Assembly (NCBI GenBank): GCA_910579935.1
Contig: CAJTVQ010000048.1
Location: forward strand, 1 to 31,270
Direction of reading: 5' to 3'
Length of the DNA: 31,270 bases
Source: an uncultured Lachnospiraceae bacterium
GTDB lineage: Bacteria > Bacillota > Clostridia > Lachnospirales > Lachnospiraceae
This document shows positions 7,223 through 15,557 of this stretch, one piece after another (the stretch's first letter is position 1; each line of letters begins with the position of its first letter). The notes under the pieces are model-generated. The model searched no databases. It was not told where the DNA came from and saw only the letters and a program-made list of their open reading frames with translations. The translations under genes were made by a program, and so were the position numbers.

Positions 7223-8275
7223 ATGAACAAGCGAACCCCGGCAAACACCAGTGTCCATAACGTATACGTCCAGGCTATCTATCTCTGTCTGGCCGCACAT
7301 ATTATCATAGCGCTGATCTTTGGCATACTGCATATTTATCCCTTGCTGTTCTATAATTTATTCAGCATCCTTTTTTATGGTGTGATGCGGATAACGCTCT
7401 CTTCCCGTCACTACCGGCTGTGCGTGGCGCTGGTTCATATAGAAGTGGCTTTTTTCGCTTCCCTGACTACCGTATGCATGGGATGGTCATCCGGTTACGC
7501 CTTTTATCTGATTGCACTCTGTTCCATGGTATATATCTGTCCTTATAAAAACATTTACATCCCCTATTTCTTTTCCATCGGGGAACTGTTTGTATTCATC
7601 GGATTAAAGCTCTATTCCAACACCCATATGCCGTTGCTTGACATTCCTGCCGGCAATGGAACCAACTATATTTATCTGTTCAATGCAGTGGCATGTTTCG
7701 GAGTCATCATCTATGCGGCATTTATTTCCAACCTTTCCTCCGTTTTCATGAAAAGGGAACTCTTGGAACAGAACCATAACCTTCAGACGCTTCTGCACCA
7801 TGACGACCTGACCCAGCTGTATACCCGCAATTATCTTTTTGAAAAATTCAGCGATGCAGGGAAAAATCCGGAAGCTGCACCTGCCGTGGCCATAACCATG
7901 GTAGACGTGGACAATTTTAAACATATCAACGATACTTACGGCCATCCCTGCGGCGACTATGTGCTGTCCACCCTGTCCACCATCATGCAGACCGTATGCC
8001 CCCTGCATACCGATATTGCCAGATGGGGCGGGGAAGAATTCGTCCTGCTCATCCATGACCTGACAAAAGAAGAGGCAGTGGAACAGATCCAAAACCTCCG
8101 CAAAGCCATCGCTTCCTATCATTTCCACCATGCAGGCAATGAATTCCATGTGACTGCCACGTTCGGCATCAGCTTCACCGAAGAGGCCGGAGATTTCTCC
8201 GCCCTGGTAAAGCTTGCGGACGAAAGGATGTATTATGGTAAAAAAAGCGGGAAAAATACGGTTATCGCAACTTAG
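7223..8275 (+). CDS. Membrane diguanylate cyclase (GGDEF), second
   Basis: A second cyclic di-GMP synthase of 350 residues. The N-terminal half has about six hydrophobic helices (AIYLCLAAHIIIALIFGIL, FASLTTVCMGWSSGYAFYLI and others), and the C-terminal half is a GGDEF domain. Motifs are HDDLTQLYTRNYLF, VDVDNFKHINDTYGHPCGD, the active-site RWGGEEF and the closing ADERMYYGKKSGKN. No RxxD inhibitory site is present at the usual place. The ATG at 7223-7225 follows AAAGGA by six bases, so it is preferred over an in-frame TTG at 7190. The stop at 8273-8275 lies inside the end of the convergent MATE gene, a 14-bp overlap. It shares little sequence with the neighbouring cyclase outside the catalytic core, so this is not a recent duplication. 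Confidence 0.9.
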   Translation: MNKRTPANTSVHNVYVQAIYLCLAAHIIIALIFGILHIYPLLFYNLFSILFYGVMRITLSSRHYRLCVALVHIEVAFFASLTTVCMGWSSGYAFYLIALCSMVYICPYKNIYIPYFFSIGELFVFIGLKLYSNTHMPLLDIPAGNGTNYIYLFNAVACFGVIIYAAFISNLSSVFMKRELLEQNHNLQTLLHHDDLTQLYTRNYLFEKFSDAGKNPEAAPAVAITMVDVDNFKHINDTYGHPCGDYVLSTLSTIMQTVCPLHTDIARWGGEEFVLLIHDLTKEEAVEQIQNLRKAIASYHFHHAGNEFHVTATFGISFTEEAGDFSALVKLADERMYYGKKSGKNTVIAT

Positions 8276-9614
8276 GAACTGTTCCCAACCAGCGCCTGCT
8301 CTTAAAACGCACGGCAAAGGTAATTCCCCTCACCGTCCAGTCCGCAAACATTCCAATCCATACTCCCATCGGCCCGAACCCCATATGCCGGCAGAGAAAT
8401 ACGCACAAAGTCACACGACACAGCCACATGCTTACGCAGGAAGTGATCATGGAAAAACGCACGTCTCCCGCCGCCCTCATTCCATACGCGGGAATGAAGG
8501 ACAAAGTCCATGCCAGAGGTTTCACGATCGTAATTGCCATCACCATACGGAAACAAAGCGCCGCACTTTCTTCTTCCATCCCGCCCAATATGGTAACCGG
8601 CTTGGTCAGTGCCAATACCATAAGACAGCTGACGGTCAATACCACTTCTGCCACAATGGAAAGTTTTTTTATGTAATAGACCGCTTCATCCTCCCTTTCT
8701 GCTCCGATGCACTGACCGACTACCGTCATGAGGCCGATGCCCACGCCTACGGCCGCCACTCCGTTCAGCCCCTCCAAAATGTTTGTCATCGCCTGTGCCG
8801 CAATTGCCGCGGTGCTGAGTGTGGATACCGTGGACTGTATCGCCAGCTTACCGAACTGAAACATGCTGTTCTCTATTCCGGAAGGAATCCCGATTCCCAG
8901 CACTTTACGTATCAAGCCCCAATCCGGACGGATTCTCAGATAATTCTTTATGACGATCATCTGCTCCGGTTTTCTCAGCACAAGAAATACCGTAAAAGCA
9001 CAAAATACGCGGGACACAAGCGTCGATACTGCCGCGCCTGCCACGCCCATATGCAGCCCCCATATCAGAAACGCATTGCCCCCGACATTGAGAAAATTGG
9101 AAATCACGGATATGGTCATGGGACGCCTTGTATCCGCCTGTGCACGAAGCACGGAAGAGCCTGCCCCGTACAGGGCGATAAACGGAAACGAAAGCGCCGT
9201 ATAAAAGAAATACGTTTTCGACGCTTCCATGATCGCCGGCTCCACACTGCCAAACACCAGCCTGAGCAAAGGAATCCGAAACAGCAGGCACAACGCCGTG
9301 ACTGCCGCAGCCACGGCCGCCACCACAAAGATCACCTGCTCTGCAGCCCGTTTTGCCTCTTTTTCATCTTTATGTCCGATATACCTGGAACACAGGATCG
9401 TACCTCCTGCCGCCAGTGCGGAAAAAGCCTGTATAACCAGAATATTGATGGAATCCACCAGGGATACCGCAGATATGGCAGCCGAACCGATATTGCTCAC
9501 CATCATCGTATCAATCGTACCCATCAGCGAAGCCAGCAGCTGTTCTATCATCAAAGGGACTAACAGCCCGCATAAATCCCTGTTACTGAAAAGATGTTTT
9601 TCTTTCTGCTCCAT
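8262..9614 (-). CDS. MATE-family multidrug/metabolite exporter
   Basis: The 450-residue protein has about twelve hydrophobic helices in two halves, as expected for cation-coupled MATE exporters. The N-terminus reads LFSNRDLCGLLVPLMIEQLL then MGTIDTMMVSNIGSAAISAVSLVDSIN, the family's typical first helices. Later come GVGIGLMTVVGQCIGA and MRAAGDVRFSM. The ATG at 9612-9614 follows a GGAAGG motif; an ATG ten codons upstream lacks a good site. It lies 45 nt after the glucosidase gene on the same strand, so it is probably co-transcribed from the promoter at 11438-11466. The substrate cannot be told from sequence. Its last codons overlap the end of the convergent GGDEF gene, and no terminator separates them. 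Confidence 0.92.
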   Translation of the reverse strand: MEQKEKHLFSNRDLCGLLVPLMIEQLLASLMGTIDTMMVSNIGSAAISAVSLVDSINILVIQAFSALAAGGTILCSRYIGHKDEKEAKRAAEQVIFVVAAVAAAVTALCLLFRIPLLRLVFGSVEPAIMEASKTYFFYTALSFPFIALYGAGSSVLRAQADTRRPMTISVISNFLNVGGNAFLIWGLHMGVAGAAVSTLVSRVFCAFTVFLVLRKPEQMIVIKNYLRIRPDWGLIRKVLGIGIPSGIENSMFQFGKLAIQSTVSTLSTAAIAAQAMTNILEGLNGVAAVGVGIGLMTVVGQCIGAEREDEAVYYIKKLSIVAEVVLTVSCLMVLALTKPVTILGGMEEESAALCFRMVMAITIVKPLAWTLSFIPAYGMRAAGDVRFSMITSCVSMWLCRVTLCVFLCRHMGFGPMGVWIGMFADWTVRGITFAVRFKSRRWLGTVPKLR

Positions 9615-9659
9615 AGCCGTTTTTCCTTCCACCCCCATCTGCAATGCTTCTTGTCAGTC

Positions 9660-11348
9660 TCAATCCGTCACCAGCACGGCTGCCGCTTCATACGCCCGGA
9701 GCGTTGTTCCCAGCCCCTCCGCCGATTCCCTGCCGTAATTGGATATGAGTACCTTTGCATCCGCCCTGCTAAATCCGGCAGGCACTTCCACGGCCTGCTC
9801 ATTTTCCGTAAAATTGCACAGCACCAGCAGACTCTGTCCCTCCAGTCTCCGGACATAGGCATATACGGCAGCATCATCCGGCAGCAGCAGTTCGTAATCC
9901 CCATAAACAATGACCGGATACTGCCTTCTCAGGGCAATCAGTTTCCGGTAATAGTGGAAAACGGAATCCGGATTTTTCATCTGCTCCTTTGCATTGATTT
10001 CCTTATAATTCGGATTGACTGCCAGCCAGGGTGTTCCCTCCGTAAACCCAGCGTTCTCCGTATCATCCCACTGCATCGGAGTACGGGCGTTATCCCGGCT
10101 CTTGTACCGGAAACAAGCAATCAGTTCCTCCGCATCCCATGCATGGCTCTCAGTCACCAGTTCCCTGTAAGCATTCAGGTTTTCAATATCCCTGAACTGG
10201 GAAATATCCGTAAAAGGATAATTGGTCATGCCCAGTTCTTCTCCCTGATAGATATAGGGCGTCCCCTGCATCATATGCAGACAGGTCGCCAGCATCTTGG
10301 CGGAACGCTCCCGGTAATGGGGACTGTCGTTTCCGAAACGGGACACGGAACGCGGCTGGTCATGATTTTCCAAAAACAGGCTGTTCCATGCTTTCCCCTT
10401 AAGAAACACCTGCCATTTGGTCATCACCTGCTTAAATTCCGCCAAAGGCACCGGATTCCGATTCCACTTTCCGTTCCGGTTTCCCAGATCCACGTGTTCG
10501 AACTGGAATACCATATTCAGTTCCCGTTCATCTTCGCCCGCATATTTCAATGCTTCCTCCACTGTCACTCCCGATGTTTCCCCTACGGTCATCAGGTCAT
10601 AACGGGACAGCACTTTTTCATTCATTTCTTTCAGATAGCGGTGCACATTCGGCCCATGGATACAGTACGGCCCGAAATCACCATAAATGGCGCCTTCCCC
10701 CACCTTTCCGTCCGGCATATCCGGCGTTTTTGAAATCATACTGATAACGTCCATACGGAAACCGTCGATTCCTTTCCGGCACCACCAGTCCATCATGGAG
10801 AACACTTCCTCCCTTACCGCCTCGTTATCCCAGTTCAGATCCGGCTGTTTGGGGGAGAACAGATGCAGATAATACATATCCGTAGTCCCGTCATACTGCC
10901 ATGCGGAGCCGCTGAAACAGGAACCCCAGTTATTGGGAGGCTGTCCGTCCCCTTTCCCCTTTCTCCATATATAATAATCCCGCCTGGGATTATCCAGATT
11001 CTTCCTGCTCTCCACGAACCACGCATGTTCGTCGGAAGTATGGTTCACCACCAGATCCATGACAATCCGGATGCCCCGTTCATGGGCTTCTGCCAGCATC
11101 CGGTCAAAATCTTCCATCGTTCCGAATTCTTTCATGATCGCCTGATAATCGCTGATATCATATCCGTTATCATCGTTCGGCGACTGATAGACCGGCGACA
11201 GCCAGATCACATCGATCCCCAGCTCCTTCAAATAGTCCAGCCGCTGCGTAATCCCTTTTAAATCACCGATTCCGTCACCGTTGCTGTCCATGAAACTGCG
11301 GGGATAAATCTGATACACCACAGCCTCTTTCCACCATGCTTTTTTCAT
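9660..11348 (-). CDS. malL: GH13 alpha-glucosidase, oligo-1,6-glucosidase type
   Basis: A cytoplasmic exo-enzyme expected to split glucose from the non-reducing end of isomalto- or malto-oligosaccharides. It is 562 residues, normal for the family. The (beta/alpha)8 barrel motifs are all present: a calcium loop DSNGDGIGDL (21-30), DLVVNHTSDEH (98-108), the nucleophile Asp200 in GFRMDVIS, the acid/base Glu257 in VGETSG, and Asp330 in ENHDQPR. Valine directly after the nucleophile is the residue linked to alpha-1,6 preference in oligo-1,6-glucosidases, so isomaltose and panose-like substrates are likely. The ATG at 11346-11348 follows GGAG by six bases and is preferred over an ATG six codons upstream. 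It has its own promoter with an inverted repeat at the start site and runs into the MATE gene. The symbol is a family-level guess. Confidence 0.93.
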   Translation of the reverse strand: MKKAWWKEAVVYQIYPRSFMDSNGDGIGDLKGITQRLDYLKELGIDVIWLSPVYQSPNDDNGYDISDYQAIMKEFGTMEDFDRMLAEAHERGIRIVMDLVVNHTSDEHAWFVESRKNLDNPRRDYYIWRKGKGDGQPPNNWGSCFSGSAWQYDGTTDMYYLHLFSPKQPDLNWDNEAVREEVFSMMDWWCRKGIDGFRMDVISMISKTPDMPDGKVGEGAIYGDFGPYCIHGPNVHRYLKEMNEKVLSRYDLMTVGETSGVTVEEALKYAGEDERELNMVFQFEHVDLGNRNGKWNRNPVPLAEFKQVMTKWQVFLKGKAWNSLFLENHDQPRSVSRFGNDSPHYRERSAKMLATCLHMMQGTPYIYQGEELGMTNYPFTDISQFRDIENLNAYRELVTESHAWDAEELIACFRYKSRDNARTPMQWDDTENAGFTEGTPWLAVNPNYKEINAKEQMKNPDSVFHYYRKLIALRRQYPVIVYGDYELLLPDDAAVYAYVRRLEGQSLLVLCNFTENEQAVEVPAGFSRADAKVLISNYGRESAEGLGTTLRAYEAAAVLVTD

Positions 11349-11413
11349 ACCCTTCTCCTTTTTCATTTCTTTCCTGCCATATGCCCTGCTGCCTCCACGA
11401 CCTGGCAGCCAGC

Positions 11414-11437
11414 AAAAACTGCCAACATACAGTTTTT
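11414..11437. promoter_or_regulatory. Perfect inverted repeat over the glucosidase transcription start
   Basis: AAAAACTG (11414-11421) and CAGTTTTT (11430-11437) are perfect inverted arms separated by eight bases. The repeat begins immediately after the -10 box and covers the expected start site. That placement fits a repressor operator for sugar-controlled expression. It could instead form a hairpin in the nascent RNA. Confidence 0.55.
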
Positions 11438-11466
11438 ATTTTAGCGAACGGTATCATGTCTGTCAA
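11438..11466 (-). promoter_or_regulatory. Promoter of the glucosidase gene
   Basis: On the minus strand TTGACA (11466-11461) and TAAAAT (11443-11438) are 17 bp apart, a strong vegetative promoter. Transcription should begin near 11431, inside an inverted repeat, leaving a leader of about 80 nt. Confidence 0.8.
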
Positions 11467-11553
11467 TGCGGTTGTGGATATTGGACATAGGGTTCCATGA
11501 AAGAGCTGCCGGATGGGAAATAGGAACAAATACCTGCCGCCGCGAAACCCAAC

Positions 11554-12591
11554 CTACACGCTCTCAATCACAACCCCGTGCGCAATCCCCGGCACCGTCT
11601 GCCCTTCATTGAAACTGATTTTGCTTAAAAGCGCTCCGGTAGGGACAAAGAGCACACGCTTCCACACCCCTTCTTCTATCTTCTTCAGAATATAGGCGGA
11701 CAGCGTCACCGCGCTGCAGCCGCAGCCGCTTCCTCCCGCATGGGTATCCTGTTTCTTTGCATCATAAATTTCGATCCCGCAGTCCATATGCTGTCCGGCG
11801 ATGTCAATTTCCTTTTCATTTAAAAGGTCGATCAGCGCGTGCTGTCCGACGGTTCCCAGGTCTCCCGTTATGATTTTATCGTAATCCGACGGCTTCCTGC
11901 CAAAATCCTGCAGATTCTGATAGATCGTATCGCAGGCTGCCGGTGCCATACAGGCGCCCATATTCATGGAATCCTTCAGCCCGTAATCCATGATTTTCCC
12001 CGTCGTCAGCCCCGTAATCCGTGCCCGCGCCTTCTTTCCCGGCGTATTGCTCAGGACAAAAGCCCCGCTTCCGGTCACCGTCCAGGAAGCCGAAAGAGGA
12101 CGCTGGTTGCCGTAGCCCAAAGGAAAGCGGAACTCCTTCTCCGCACTGGCAAAATGGCTGGAAGTCACGCAGACCACATGTTCCGCATAACCGGCATTCA
12201 CCGCCATCGCCCCCATACTCAGGGAAAGCCCGCAGGTGGAACATGCGCCGTAAAGTCCAATCAACGGTATCTCATACCCCGCCAGCCCGAAACTGCTGGC
12301 AATGGACTGCCCGAGCAAATCTCCTGCAAAAAGGCAGCGTATCTCCTCTTTCTTCAGTCCTGCCTTGCCCAACGCAAGGTATACCGCATCTTTCTGCAGG
12401 CTGCTTTCCGCCTCTTCCCACGAAGCACAGCCAAACATGTCATCCTGCCCTACCATATCAAACAGTTCCGCCAGCGGTCCCTGTCCTTCCTTCGTTCCCA
12501 CCACACTGGCGCTCTCCCTGATATAAACAGGATTCTTTATTTCCACGCTCTGTTTCCCCAATGTATATATTCCACCCGTTTCCTGACTCAT
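11554..12591 (-). CDS. spoVAD: Stage V sporulation protein AD-like protein
   Basis: SpoVAD is a thiolase-fold protein of the SpoVA channel that moves dipicolinic acid into the forespore and out at germination, and it binds dipicolinic acid. The 345-residue product carries family signatures: an opening IYIR-like NPVYIRESASVVGTKEGQGPL, GCASWEEAES, LFAGDLLGQ, LYGACSTCGLSLSMGAM, TSSHFASAEKEFRFPLGYGNQR, GDLGTVG, and HAGGSGCGCSAVTLSAY. Length matches the Bacillus protein (about 340). The ATG at 12589-12591 is chosen; a GTG 13 codons upstream is also open and the GGAG before the ATG is 12 nt away. Unusually, it stands alone, without spoVAC or spoVAE beside it. It may be an extra paralogue. Upstream there is AATACTA, similar to a forespore -10 box, but a matching -35 at correct spacing is absent. 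Confidence 0.9.
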   Translation of the reverse strand: MSQETGGIYTLGKQSVEIKNPVYIRESASVVGTKEGQGPLAELFDMVGQDDMFGCASWEEAESSLQKDAVYLALGKAGLKKEEIRCLFAGDLLGQSIASSFGLAGYEIPLIGLYGACSTCGLSLSMGAMAVNAGYAEHVVCVTSSHFASAEKEFRFPLGYGNQRPLSASWTVTGSGAFVLSNTPGKKARARITGLTTGKIMDYGLKDSMNMGACMAPAACDTIYQNLQDFGRKPSDYDKIITGDLGTVGQHALIDLLNEKEIDIAGQHMDCGIEIYDAKKQDTHAGGSGCGCSAVTLSAYILKKIEEGVWKRVLFVPTGALLSKISFNEGQTVPGIAHGVVIESV

Positions 12592-12698
12592 ACTATATAT
12601 CCGCTCCTTTCCGATCCGGGTCCTGTGCACTCCGGCTTAACATCCGAACCCAAATCTGCACATAATATAGTATTATTTTAGAAAATGCGGAATATTAT

Positions 12699-13733
12699 TC
12701 ACTTTTCCTTCACAATCCCGTGTTTCAGCAAAAATTCCTTCCAAATCTCATAATATTTTGCTTTCAGATGAATCTCATCAATGGTATACTCATGGATTAA
12801 ATCCCCGTTTTCATCACACACCACTTCGTTCACGTCAATATAAAAAACATCACGGTTATCCGCCAGCGTGGCAATCGCATCATTTTTTTCATTGATATTC
12901 GTGTTGTTGAAAATCGGGTCATTCCCGCTCTTTTCCCCGGTCACCCGCATGATCCCTTCTACAAAGATAACCGCATCCGGCTGCAGCTGTCTTATTTTTT
13001 CCACGGCCTCCGTATAATGCCTCATGAAATAATCCGTATTTCCAGTCCCCAATTCATTGATTCCCAACATCAGATACACCTTGCCATACTGCTTTTTTGA
13101 AAGCGCCTCCTCTACCGTTATCTTTTCTCCGGTCTCCTCATCCTTTGCCACCGGTTCGGTAAATACATCGTAAATCGTGAGGGAAATCTTCGCAAAGAAA
13201 TCTGCCCGCTCCTCTATTCCGCCGTATTCAAACAATCCCACGGTCCTGGAATCGCCAATAAACACCGCATCATTAAAGTAATCCTCCGTCACGTCCTGAA
13301 ATTCATAAGTGACCGGTTCCTCTGCCGCAGTCTCCGAAAGCGCCTCTTCCTGCATATCTGCCTGCGCATCGCCTTCCTCCATCGTCCCGTCCGCCGCCTT
13401 TATTCCTGCCGCTTTGTCCACCGCTGCCACCAACGTCCCATCCGCCGTATCTTCACCGTCCGCTTCCGCCAGATCTTCTATATTTTGGCCGGCGCCGTAT
13501 TCCCCTGCCGTCCCGTTCTCTCCGTTCCAGACAGGTATGGTAATGCCGCACGCCTCCCACGGCATCACACCCTTATCGATTCCTTCCATCATCAATACCA
13601 AAAACGGCTGTTTCAGCACCTGAAACCCATATCCTCTGTACATCGAAAAACTTCCGACTATTCCGACTATCGAAAAAATCACTCCGCTCACTGTCAGCAA
13701 GAAAAAAACCGGACATTTTTTTATCCATTCCAT
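12699..13733 (-). CDS. SGNH-type membrane-anchored esterase/acyltransferase-like protein
   Basis: The 344-residue protein has an N-terminal membrane anchor (FFLLTVSGVIFSIVGIVGSF). An acidic, Ala-rich linker follows, then an SGNH hydrolase domain outside the cell. Catalytic blocks are visible: FIGDSRTVG with Ser162, MLGINELG with Asn226, and TIDEIHLK with Asp319 and His322. It lies 97 nt downstream of an MBOAT gene on the same strand. This pairing is well known in surface-polymer O-acylation (AlgI with AlgJ/X, or DltB with DltD), where the MBOAT moves the acyl group across the membrane and the SGNH protein transfers or removes it. The target polymer cannot be named. The ATG at 13731-13733 is preferred (AGGTG five bases before) over a GTG two codons upstream. 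Confidence 0.85.
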   Translation of the reverse strand: MEWIKKCPVFFLLTVSGVIFSIVGIVGSFSMYRGYGFQVLKQPFLVLMMEGIDKGVMPWEACGITIPVWNGENGTAGEYGAGQNIEDLAEADGEDTADGTLVAAVDKAAGIKAADGTMEEGDAQADMQEEALSETAAEEPVTYEFQDVTEDYFNDAVFIGDSRTVGLFEYGGIEERADFFAKISLTIYDVFTEPVAKDEETGEKITVEEALSKKQYGKVYLMLGINELGTGNTDYFMRHYTEAVEKIRQLQPDAVIFVEGIMRVTGEKSGNDPIFNNTNINEKNDAIATLADNRDVFYIDVNEVVCDENGDLIHEYTIDEIHLKAKYYEIWKEFLLKHGIVKEK

Positions 13734-13830
13734 CGTCACACCTACATCCTATCCAAACTATACTGCCGCACACTTTCCAACCGGGCGTCTTTCCGGCCCG
13801 GCATACACCTCCCTGACGTACCGCTTTGCG

Positions 13831-15195
13831 TCAGAACTTTAAATATGCAAACGGATTGTTGCCCATGCTCACCAGACAATAAACCGACATCCAGAAAACC
13901 AGCACCGTTATAACTGCCGACACCGGGTTTTTCCGGTGCTTCTCAAAAAAGCGGTACACCGCAGGTACACACCATACCGCACCGCCTGCCAGATAAGGCC
14001 AGTACATCCGCAGGTTCTTCACCACATCGCCCGGATTCACCGCAATGCCCTCTCCTGCAAAAGGAAACATCCGTCCCAGGTAAATACTCAGCTGTTCCAG
14101 ATCCGTAATGGCAAAAAAGACCCACGTGATCGGAATGAACAAAAGCACATAGCATCTCCCCAAAAAAGGAACTTTGCGGAATATCCGCCACAGCCACATC
14201 TTCTCCACCAAAATCAGCACAAACAGCACCATGCCCCAAAGAATATAATTCAGGCTTCCGCCATGCCAGAATCCCGTAACCAGCCATACCACCAGCAGGT
14301 TCCGCATCGTCCTGCTGTCCCCTACCCTGCTGCCGCCAAGAGGGATATAGATATAGTCCCGGAAGAACCGCGTCAATGTGATATGCCACCGCCTCCAAAA
14401 CTCACCGATGCTTTTCGCCGCGTACGGATGATCAAAATTAAGGATGAACGGCATCCCCAGCATCACGCAGATTCCGGAAGCCATAAGGGAATATCCCCAA
14501 AAATCAAAATACAGTTCCATTGAATATCCCACCGCTCCCAGCCATGCCAGCGGCGTGGAAATACTCTCATACCCTATCACGCTGATATCCTTCCACAGGA
14601 TCGCCAGACGGTCCGCCAGCAGTACCTTCGTTCCCAGACCGATACTGAAATACCACAGCCCCTCTTCCACCTTTTCCCAGGAATATTCCCTCTCGTTGGC
14701 TGCCATGATCCCTTCGTTGTACCGCATGATCGGCCCCGACACCAGCTGCGGAAACATGGTGAAATAGACCGCTGTCCGCTGAAATGCAGGCACCTCTTTG
14801 ATCTCCCCCTTGTAAACATCTATTTGGAAGGAAATCATCTTAAAGGTGTAAAAACTCAGCCCCAAAGGCAGGATACCGGTTCCGAGGAAAGCTCCCGATA
14901 ACTTAAATGCCGTCAGCAGCCCTGCATCTATCACCAGTGCGATTACCAGCCAGATTGTACTTTTCTTTTTTTCTTTGTGATGGTTTCTATAGCGTTCCAC
15001 TTTTGACGCAAATACATAATTCAGCCAGACTGCCGCCGCCAGCAGCAGGACGAAATATGGCTCTCCAACCGCATAAAATAATATGCTCCCGCACAAAAGC
15101 GTCGTATTCCTGAATTTTTTAGGCGTAATATAATAAACGGCGAGAAACGCCGGCAAAAAACGAAACAGAAATTCCATTCCCGTAAAAGCTGTCAT
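13831..15195 (-). CDS. MBOAT-family O-acyltransferase (AlgI-like)
   Basis: A 454-residue integral membrane protein with about eleven hydrophobic helices. Signature segments are ILPLGLSFYTFKMISFQIDVYKG, GPIMRYNE, FWRRWHITLTRFFRDYIYIPLGG and VTGFWHGGSLNYILWG, the last containing the conserved histidine of membrane-bound O-acyltransferases. The family members closest in style (AlgI, PatA, DltB) move acetyl or alanyl groups from the cytoplasm onto surface polymers. The SGNH gene downstream supports this. The ATG at 15193-15195 has AGGA ten bases before it; ATG nine residues on (MEFLFRFL) is an alternative. Upstream lies an unusual array of four 11-bp-spaced direct repeats, suggesting response-regulator control. 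Confidence 0.92.
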   Translation of the reverse strand: MTAFTGMEFLFRFLPAFLAVYYITPKKFRNTTLLCGSILFYAVGEPYFVLLLAAAVWLNYVFASKVERYRNHHKEKKKSTIWLVIALVIDAGLLTAFKLSGAFLGTGILPLGLSFYTFKMISFQIDVYKGEIKEVPAFQRTAVYFTMFPQLVSGPIMRYNEGIMAANEREYSWEKVEEGLWYFSIGLGTKVLLADRLAILWKDISVIGYESISTPLAWLGAVGYSMELYFDFWGYSLMASGICVMLGMPFILNFDHPYAAKSIGEFWRRWHITLTRFFRDYIYIPLGGSRVGDSRTMRNLLVVWLVTGFWHGGSLNYILWGMVLFVLILVEKMWLWRIFRKVPFLGRCYVLLFIPITWVFFAITDLEQLSIYLGRMFPFAGEGIAVNPGDVVKNLRMYWPYLAGGAVWCVPAVYRFFEKHRKNPVSAVITVLVFWMSVYCLVSMGNNPFAYLKF

Positions 15196-15278
15196 CTTGA
15201 TCAAATCCTATTCTTATGTATTTCTTAGATATTATATTGATATCCCGTTTCCCCAAGTACATTTTATCTCATGTTTTT

Positions 15279-15284
15279 ATTCTA
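15279..15284 (-). promoter_or_regulatory. Candidate -10 box of the MBOAT-SGNH operon
   Basis: On the minus strand TAGAAT begins nine bases after the last of the four GCATCA repeats, with no recognisable -35 box. This geometry is typical of promoters activated by OmpR/PhoB-type regulators whose sites replace the -35. Alternative -10-like hexamers are TAAAAT at 15266-15261 and TATAAT at 15236-15231. Confidence 0.4.
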
Positions 15285-15293
15285 CAGGACACA

Positions 15294-15333
15294 TGCATCA
15301 AAGTCGCATCATAATTGCATCAAATCTGCATCA
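15294..15333. promoter_or_regulatory. Four direct repeats of GCATCA at exact 11-bp spacing
   Basis: GCATCA occurs at 15295-15300, 15306-15311, 15317-15322 and 15328-15333, each start 11 bp from the next. The flanking base is T, C, T and T respectively, so on the minus strand the unit is TGATGCR followed by four variable bases. Repeats one helical turn apart put all sites on one DNA face, as for OmpR/PhoB-family response regulators. The array lies about 100-140 bp upstream of the MBOAT start. The surrounding intergenic stretch (15196-15557) otherwise holds the glgP terminator; 15334-15451 shows nothing else. Confidence 0.7.
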
Positions 15334-15451
15334 TCCGAAATTTTTCATAAAAAGCCGAAAGAAAGCTGTATTATTTATTATGAACCTTATAGCGGATAAG
15401 TGCAAGATGTAAATATGCCGAATCAGGAAAGGAAATCAGGGAAATTAATAA

Positions 15452-15489
15452 GGGAATGCGGAACATGTAATGAATTGTTCCGCATTCCC
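15452..15489 (-). terminator. Terminator downstream of glycogen phosphorylase
   Basis: GGGAATGCGGAACA and TGTTCCGCATTCCC form a perfect 14-bp stem with a 10-nt loop. On the minus strand it is followed by TTATTAATTT and sits about 70 nt after the glgP stop. The tail is only moderately T-rich. Confidence 0.8.
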
Positions 15490-15557
15490 ACTTGATTCTT
15501 TTCACCGGATAAGTGACAGACAACGGACTGTCCCAAAATCCTGCTTTTACGCTGTTC

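Noticed and set aside
8214..9563. Long plus-strand open frame of 449 codons opposite the MATE gene.
   Set aside because: It is rich in His, Arg and Gln with no domain pattern and is the antisense shadow of a clear MATE gene.
12631..12698. Possible forespore promoter (TGAATA and AATACTA) before spoVAD.
   Set aside because: The spacing of about 21 bp does not fit sigma-G promoters, so it is not annotated.
13781..13801. CCGGGC/GCCCGG inverted repeat between the MBOAT and SGNH genes.
   Set aside because: Only six base pairs and no T run on either strand, so it is neither a terminator nor a convincing operator.
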